Source of the DNA: a virus
IMG/VR virus record: IMGVR_UViG_3300020601_000043
Span: 1 to 33,492 of that record
Length of the DNA: 33,492 bases
Reading direction: 5' to 3' (one strand)
Positions 30,746-33,492 of the stretch are shown piece after piece. Each line of letters begins with the position of its first letter. The first letter of the stretch is position 1. The notes under the pieces are model-generated. The model made no database searches. It was not told where the DNA came from and saw nothing but the letters and a program-made list of their open reading frames with translations. A program made the translations under genes and the position numbers.

Positions 30746-30751
30746 AGATTA

Positions 30752-33492
30752 TTAAGTTTGTGCCATGTTTTGTGTTCTACCAATTTCTTGCCAGACTGAA
30801 CCGTTATATCTAAACGAGAATATATCAGTCTTGTTAGCTGTGGCAGTCACAGTAGGTGCAGTCGATGCTGCAAATTCAAACACTGTGTTCCAAGCCACTG
30901 TATAAGGTGTACCGCCTTGTGCAATTTCTACAGAGATTATAGCACCTTCTACAGCGTTACTTGGTGCTGAGAATGTTGTGTTCTCTGTGGTTGCGTAGTA
31001 GGCGTTGGCTGCTGCTGTAGCATTCCAAGCTACTGCATTAGAACTTGAGGTTATTGCTACTTGACTAATGTTAGCTGATTGACTTGCTGTAAGTTGAGTT
31101 GTAGGCGAAGCAGTACCAATTCCAACGTTGCCTGATGTGTCTAACCTAACCGCCTCAGTGCCTTTATAATCAAAAACTAAATCAACCTCTCCAGTTGTTC
31201 CAGCAGCTTCTTGGAATATTTCCCATGTAGTAAGACCAGTTTGTGAGGCATCGTTTGTTTCCCACCCAATACCGCCATAATCAGCACCATTTGTCATGGT
31301 AGTATCTGTTGCAGTAATTAAAAGTCGATGCAGAGCATTAGCTGAAATTTCGACCAGTTCAGTTGGTGAAGAAGTACCAATTCCAACATTTCCAGAGCTA
31401 TCAATGCGAAGTCTTTCGCTGCCAACAGTAGAGAAGACAAGTTTATCGTTAGCTCCTGCTGCATCAATATTTATTTCATTGGTTGTTGAGTTATCTATTG
31501 TTAGCTGTGCATTTGCTCCTGCAAATTTTACTAAATCTCCAGTTCCTTCAACCTCTAATTTAAATGTAGGACTAGCAGTTCCAATTCCAACATTTCCTGA
31601 TGAGTCTATGACTGATACTACTCCTGAAGCACCTGTTTCAAACTGAAAGCCACCACCATTTGTTGTAAAATTAACATGTCCTTCTGAGTTTTCAGCTCTT
31701 AAACCTACAGCACCAGCAGTACTTGTATCTGAAACATGTAATATTTCAGCAGGACTAGCAGTACCAATACCCACGTTTCCAGAGCTATCAACCCTTAGTC
31801 TTTGTGATGCCCCAGCATATACTACAAAATCGTCTCCAGCTGCACCTATATTAACTGTAGAATCGCCTGTGGTATTTGCATCTTTCAAAGAAAGTCTAGC
31901 AGCAGTAGTACTATTGCTACTAAAAACTGATGTAACTTGTTCTCCACCAGAGTTTACTTCAAACCTTCTGCTTGGGCTGCTAACATTAATGCCTACTTTG
32001 CCTGATGAGTCTATTCTTAGGCGTTCTGTATTGTTATATCCAGTCAATTGTAAACTGTTATCTGAATTGTCTAGGCGAATACCACCTTTAATTGTATCCG
32101 ATGTACTTCCGAAATATAAAGCTGATGTTCCTGTATCTGAGGACACAATAAGCTGTGCTGTTTCTGAAGTATCTGATACTAATTCAAGTTTTTTAGTTAC
32201 AGCACCAGTTGTACCGATACCCAAATTCTCAGTACTTGCATCCCAAAATAACTTAGCAGTTGTGCCTGTATCCTCGTAGAAGGAAATGTCGTTGTTAGAT
32301 TCTATTTTTAATAAATCTTTACCTGCAAGGTCTTCTATTATAAAGCCAAAGTCAGAAGATGCACTTGCATTAGCCTTTAACTGATACCCGTTTGTCTCAG
32401 TAGCATCCGCAATTACAATGGTGTTTGATGCTGCTCCAAGCACTTTTGCAACACCATCAACAGTCAAACCATCAGTAGTAATCGTACCAGTATTATTAAT
32501 ATTACCTGTACCTGTAATGTCATTAGAGTTTAAGTCTAAATCTCCACCAAGTTGAGGAGTTGTATCTTCAACAACTTCATTAGTTGCAGCAACGGTAGTA
32601 TCTACATAAGCTTTAATAGACTCTGAAGTCGCTAAAGTTGTTGCTGTAGCTGTAGCAAAGGTATCATCATCAAGTACTCCTGTACCTGATACGCCTGTAT
32701 TGATTACAGGGCTTGTAAGTGTTTTATTTGTTAAAGTCTGTGTATCTGTCAGTGTAGCAACTGTAGAGTCTATTGCAACTGTTACAGTGTTACCTGAACC
32801 TACTGTATCTAAACCTGTTCCACCAGCGATTGTGAGAGTCTCTGAGTCGAGGTCAATTGAAAGTGCACCTCCGGTATCTCCTTGAAAATCTAAGTCCTGT
32901 GCGGTCACCTGAGAGTCTACATAAGCCTTTACAGATTGCTGTGTCGGTACAAGCGTTGCAGAGTTTGATACCATAGTATCTTCATCTACAAAAGCTGTAA
33001 CAGTTATGGTGCCATCGTTAAGGCTACCAAAGGTTAAATCTGTTATGGTTGTTGCAGCTATTGTGCCACCTTCAACCTTGTCACCACTGATTTGATTATC
33101 AGCAAGTGTTAGAGTACCTGCAGAGACATCTAAAGTTTTTGAAGCTCCTACAGTTATGTCAGACGTTGCTATGGTAGCACCGTCAATGGTACCTCCATCA
33201 ATGTCTGCTGTATCAGCTACTAAGCTGTCAATGTTAGCAGTACCATCTATATAGAGGTCTTGCCATTCTTTGGTAGCACTACCTAAATCGTAAGTACCAT
33301 CTGTGTTTGGTATAATGTCTGAATCAATCTCTGCAGCTAAGTTAATGCTGTCAGTGTCTGCATCACCAAAAGTAAGGTTGCCGGAGATAGTAGCGTTACC
33401 TGTGACTGTAAGATTACCACCAACAGTCACGTTACCAGTTGTAGTAACGGTATCTGTGTAAGTATCTTTAAAGTATAATGAGCTAGTTCCTA
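30752..33492 (-). CDS. modular tail fibre protein, N-terminus beyond the window
   Basis: The frame is open to the right edge (GTSSLYFKDTYTDTV... precedes the GTG at 33430), so the gene is partial and starts outside. The protein is a chain of beta-rich modules. NLTVTGNATISGNLTFGD and TYDLGSATKEWQDLYI come first, then IDGGTIDGATI and TLTNKTLTSPVINTG. Five modules with LRIDSSGNVGIGTASPT-like joints follow, and a C-terminal domain ends FSFRYNGSVWQEIGRTQ. Such fibres trimerise. No S74 self-cleaving chaperone domain is present. It probably links the tail to the two tip proteins encoded downstream. Confidence 0.85.
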   Translation of the reverse strand, partial: GTSSLYFKDTYTDTVTTTGNVTVGGNLTVTGNATISGNLTFGDADTDSINLAAEIDSDIIPNTDGTYDLGSATKEWQDLYIDGTANIDSLVADTADIDGGTIDGATIATSDITVGASKTLDVSAGTLTLADNQISGDKVEGGTIAATTITDLTFGSLNDGTITVTAFVDEDTMVSNSATLVPTQQSVKAYVDSQVTAQDLDFQGDTGGALSIDLDSETLTIAGGTGLDTVGSGNTVTVAIDSTVATLTDTQTLTNKTLTSPVINTGVSGTGVLDDDTFATATATTLATSESIKAYVDTTVAATNEVVEDTTPQLGGDLDLNSNDITGTGNINNTGTITTDGLTVDGVAKVLGAASNTIVIADATETNGYQLKANASASSDFGFIIEDLAGKDLLKIESNNDISFYEDTGTTAKLFWDASTENLGIGTTGAVTKKLELVSDTSETAQLIVSSDTGTSALYFGSTSDTIKGGIRLDNSDNSLQLTGYNNTERLRIDSSGKVGINVSSPSRRFEVNSGGEQVTSVFSSNSTTAARLSLKDANTTGDSTVNIGAAGDDFVVYAGASQRLRVDSSGNVGIGTASPAEILHVSDTSTAGAVGLRAENSEGHVNFTTNGGGFQFETGASGVVSVIDSSGNVGIGTASPTFKLEVEGTGDLVKFAGANAQLTIDNSTTNEINIDAAGANDKLVFSTVGSERLRIDSSGNVGIGTSSPTELVEISANALHRLLITATDTTMTNGADYGGIGWETNDASQTGLTTWEIFQEAAGTTGEVDLVFDYKGTEAVRLDTSGNVGIGTASPTTQLTASQSANISQVAITSSSNAVAWNATAAANAYYATTENTTFSAPSNAVEGAIISVEIAQGGTPYTVAWNTVFEFAASTAPTVTATANKTDIFSFRYNGSVWQEIGRTQNMAQT
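31105..32025 (-). repeat. fibre module repeat (SSGNVGIGT joints)
   Basis: Five degenerate DNA copies of a 35-40 bp joint begin near 31111, 31374, 31579, 31761 and 31985 (+ strand text like CCAATTCCAACATTTCC). Spacing between copies is about 180-265 bp. They encode (L)RIDSSGNVGIGTASP. Sequence between joints differs, so modules could be exchanged by recombination. Confidence 0.75.

Noticed and set aside
1-33492. CRISPR arrays, tRNA genes, integrase or attachment sites
   Set aside because: No regularly spaced repeats, no cloverleaf-like segment in the few gaps and no recombinase were seen. The repeats present are coding low-complexity tracts or fibre joints.

Overview
This window looks like most of the genome of a lytic tailed phage of an AT-rich marine bacterium, probably a podovirus distantly related to T7. 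The core replication genes resemble T7: an acidic-tailed ssDNA-binding protein, a primase-helicase, a Pol I-type polymerase, an exonuclease, an endonuclease I and a gp1.7-like protein. The late genes read like those of marine pelagiphages and uncultured marine phages: KGGRV/KGGLV motifs, Asn/Thr-rich exported proteins, and LamG/SPRY-like and DUF7483-like tip proteins. Promoters are near-consensus sigma70 type and most genes have a clear AGGAG ribosome site, which argues for a proteobacterial host rather than a Bacteroidetes one. No RNA polymerase, integrase, repressor, terminase, portal or capsid gene is seen. The head genes presumably lie beyond the right edge.

Layout. (1) 1-2185: an early region on the + strand. 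A sigma70-like promoter with a flanking inverted repeat precedes eight small overlapping ORFs. A second, consensus promoter then drives an apparently leaderless ORF. (2) 2186-2350: a non-coding stretch with possible RNA hairpins and a third promoter. (3) 2383-9059: the replication and host-DNA-degradation module (SSB, 100-aa acidic protein, primase-helicase, DNA polymerase, GIY-YIG nuclease, PD-(D/E)XK exonuclease, 82-aa basic protein, endonuclease I, DUF3310/gp1.7-like protein). (4) 9059-12471: a class I ribonucleotide reductase operon, with a tiny zinc ribbon and a 59-aa ORF between nrdA and nrdB, and a 72-aa ORF after nrdB. (5) 12472-17391, - strand: a lysis and host-surface module containing a T4-type lysozyme, two or three small membrane proteins and two large exported low-complexity proteins. 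(6) 17393-27417, - strand: large internal-virion or ejection-type proteins. (7) 27440-33492, - strand: a TM/coiled-coil protein, a DUF4376-like protein, two tip or receptor-binding proteins and a long modular fibre that runs off the window.

The + strand genes would turn host DNA into nucleotides and replicate the phage chromosome. The - strand genes would build the ejection apparatus and fibres and lyse the cell. The two transcription units converge with no spacer at 12471/12472.

The observations most worth following up are: strong enrichment of the palindrome GTTTAAAC in the early region, a leaderless gene on a perfect promoter, the two exported low-complexity proteins, a triple NYFLNLYN repeat in the giant internal virion protein, and an ambiguous lysozyme start. 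All functional calls rest on reading motifs by eye; no searches were run.
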